The notes beneath the pieces were generated by a model. The model was not told the DNA's origin. It did not search any database and saw nothing but the letters and a program-made list of their open reading frames with translations. Positions 4,706 through 5,020 of a stretch of 5,020 nt of DNA are shown one piece after another. Origin of the DNA: Alphaproteobacteria bacterium (GTDB lineage: Bacteria; Pseudomonadota; Alphaproteobacteria; JANQSM01); NCBI GenBank assembly GCA_028284025.1, contig JANQSM010000121.1, forward strand, positions 1-5,020. Direction: 5' to 3'. How positions within the stretch are numbered: position 1 is the stretch's first letter; every line of letters begins with the position of its first letter. Both the position numbers and the translations under genes were made by a program.

Positions 4706-5020
4706 CCATACGATCTGCCATGGCCTTCTTGTTACGGGCAGCTGTTTGGGTTGATACTGTGGTAGCTTGCGGTTGAGGCTGTTTCTTGGAAGAATCCTCT
4801 GCCAGATGCTCAGGCACGAATGCAGCAAACATACCTTCCATCATTGTCTCTTTTTGGTCAGGGCGCAAGGTATTGCCCACATCCATTTCGCTTTCTCCGA
4901 CTTTTTCAGATCCGCGCTGCCCCATTTTAGTAACAGTTTTAAAATTCCCGGAATCTTGATCTCCTCTTGAAGCAACTTGTTGAGGCTGTTCTACACTCTG
5001 TCTTTGCTGTGAGGCATACT
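4695..5020 (-). CDS. C-terminal part of a Gln-rich hypothetical protein (5' partial)
   Basis: The frame is open from the right edge to TAA at 4695-4697, giving 107 visible residues of a longer protein. An ATG at 4923-4925 has no ribosome site and the frame continues upstream of it, so the true start lies beyond the window. The visible part is hydrophilic and low in complexity: a Gln-rich start (SQQRQSVEQPQQ), a middle with one short amphipathic stretch (KETMMEGMFAAFVPEHLAED, about 58-77), and a Lys/Pro/Gln/Thr-rich tail ending KKAMADRMGRG. This looks like a disordered C-terminus. I recognise no family. It converges on the unknown 303-residue gene, with 36 bp between the stop codons. Confidence 0.7.
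   Translation of the reverse strand, partial: YASQQRQSVEQPQQVASRGDQDSGNFKTVTKMGQRGSEKVGESEMDVGNTLRPDQKETMMEGMFAAFVPEHLAEDSSKKQPQPQATTVSTQTAARNKKAMADRMGRG

Noticed and set aside
4767..4970. 67-codon + strand ORF near the right end
   Set aside because: It is antisense to the minus-strand frame that is open through the right edge and has no ribosome site; its His/Phe/Cys-rich make-up is typical of a shadow.

Overview
The window most likely comes from an alphaproteobacterium of low-to-moderate GC. The main evidence is nrdB: its protein (opening MSRLLTPNPV, core motifs QADVEVNN, SVRDETLH and TEYSRSAT) reads like the alphaproteobacterial type of class I ribonucleotide reductase small subunit. A DUF6362-like protein next to it fits the same group. 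No genus can be named from this sequence.

Layout, left to right. (1) Positions 3-452, + strand: the C-terminal end of a protein with two EF-hand/dockerin-like calcium loops, closed by a strong rho-independent terminator at 481-516. (2) Positions 517-924: no convincing gene. It holds a strong minus-strand terminator (582-617) facing nrdB and two further long hairpins (641-687 and 779-808), so the nrdB transcript probably carries a structured 3' tail of about 300 nt. (3) Positions 925-1920, minus strand: nrdB, complete, with every expected metal ligand and the radical tyrosine. (4) Positions 1921-2231: the nrdB control region. A minus-strand promoter (TTGAAA-16-TACAAT) has one NrdR box in its spacer and a second just past the predicted start site, with centres 31 bp apart. 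A perfect DnaA box (TTATCCACA) lies in the long leader. nrdA is not in the window. (5) Positions 2232-3415, minus strand: a likely two-gene unit, an XRE-type HTH regulator followed by a DUF6362-like small protein; this pairing suggests a prophage or island remnant. (6) Positions 3416-3746: a regulatory region between divergent genes, with back-to-back putative promoters, inverted and direct repeats that look like operators, and two very short ORFs. (7) Positions 3747-4658, + strand: a 303-residue cytoplasmic-looking protein of unknown function. (8) Positions 4695-5020, minus strand: the C-terminal end of an unknown Gln-rich protein, convergent with the previous gene and running off the right edge.

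How the parts relate: NrdB supplies the radical-generating half of the enzyme that makes deoxynucleotides. Its promoter looks wired to dNTP level (NrdR) and possibly to replication initiation (DnaA). The XRE regulator probably controls its own promoter and perhaps the divergent one. No complete new system is evident. The points most worth following are the nrdB control region, the structured region after nrdB, and the XRE/DUF6362/unknown-protein block.
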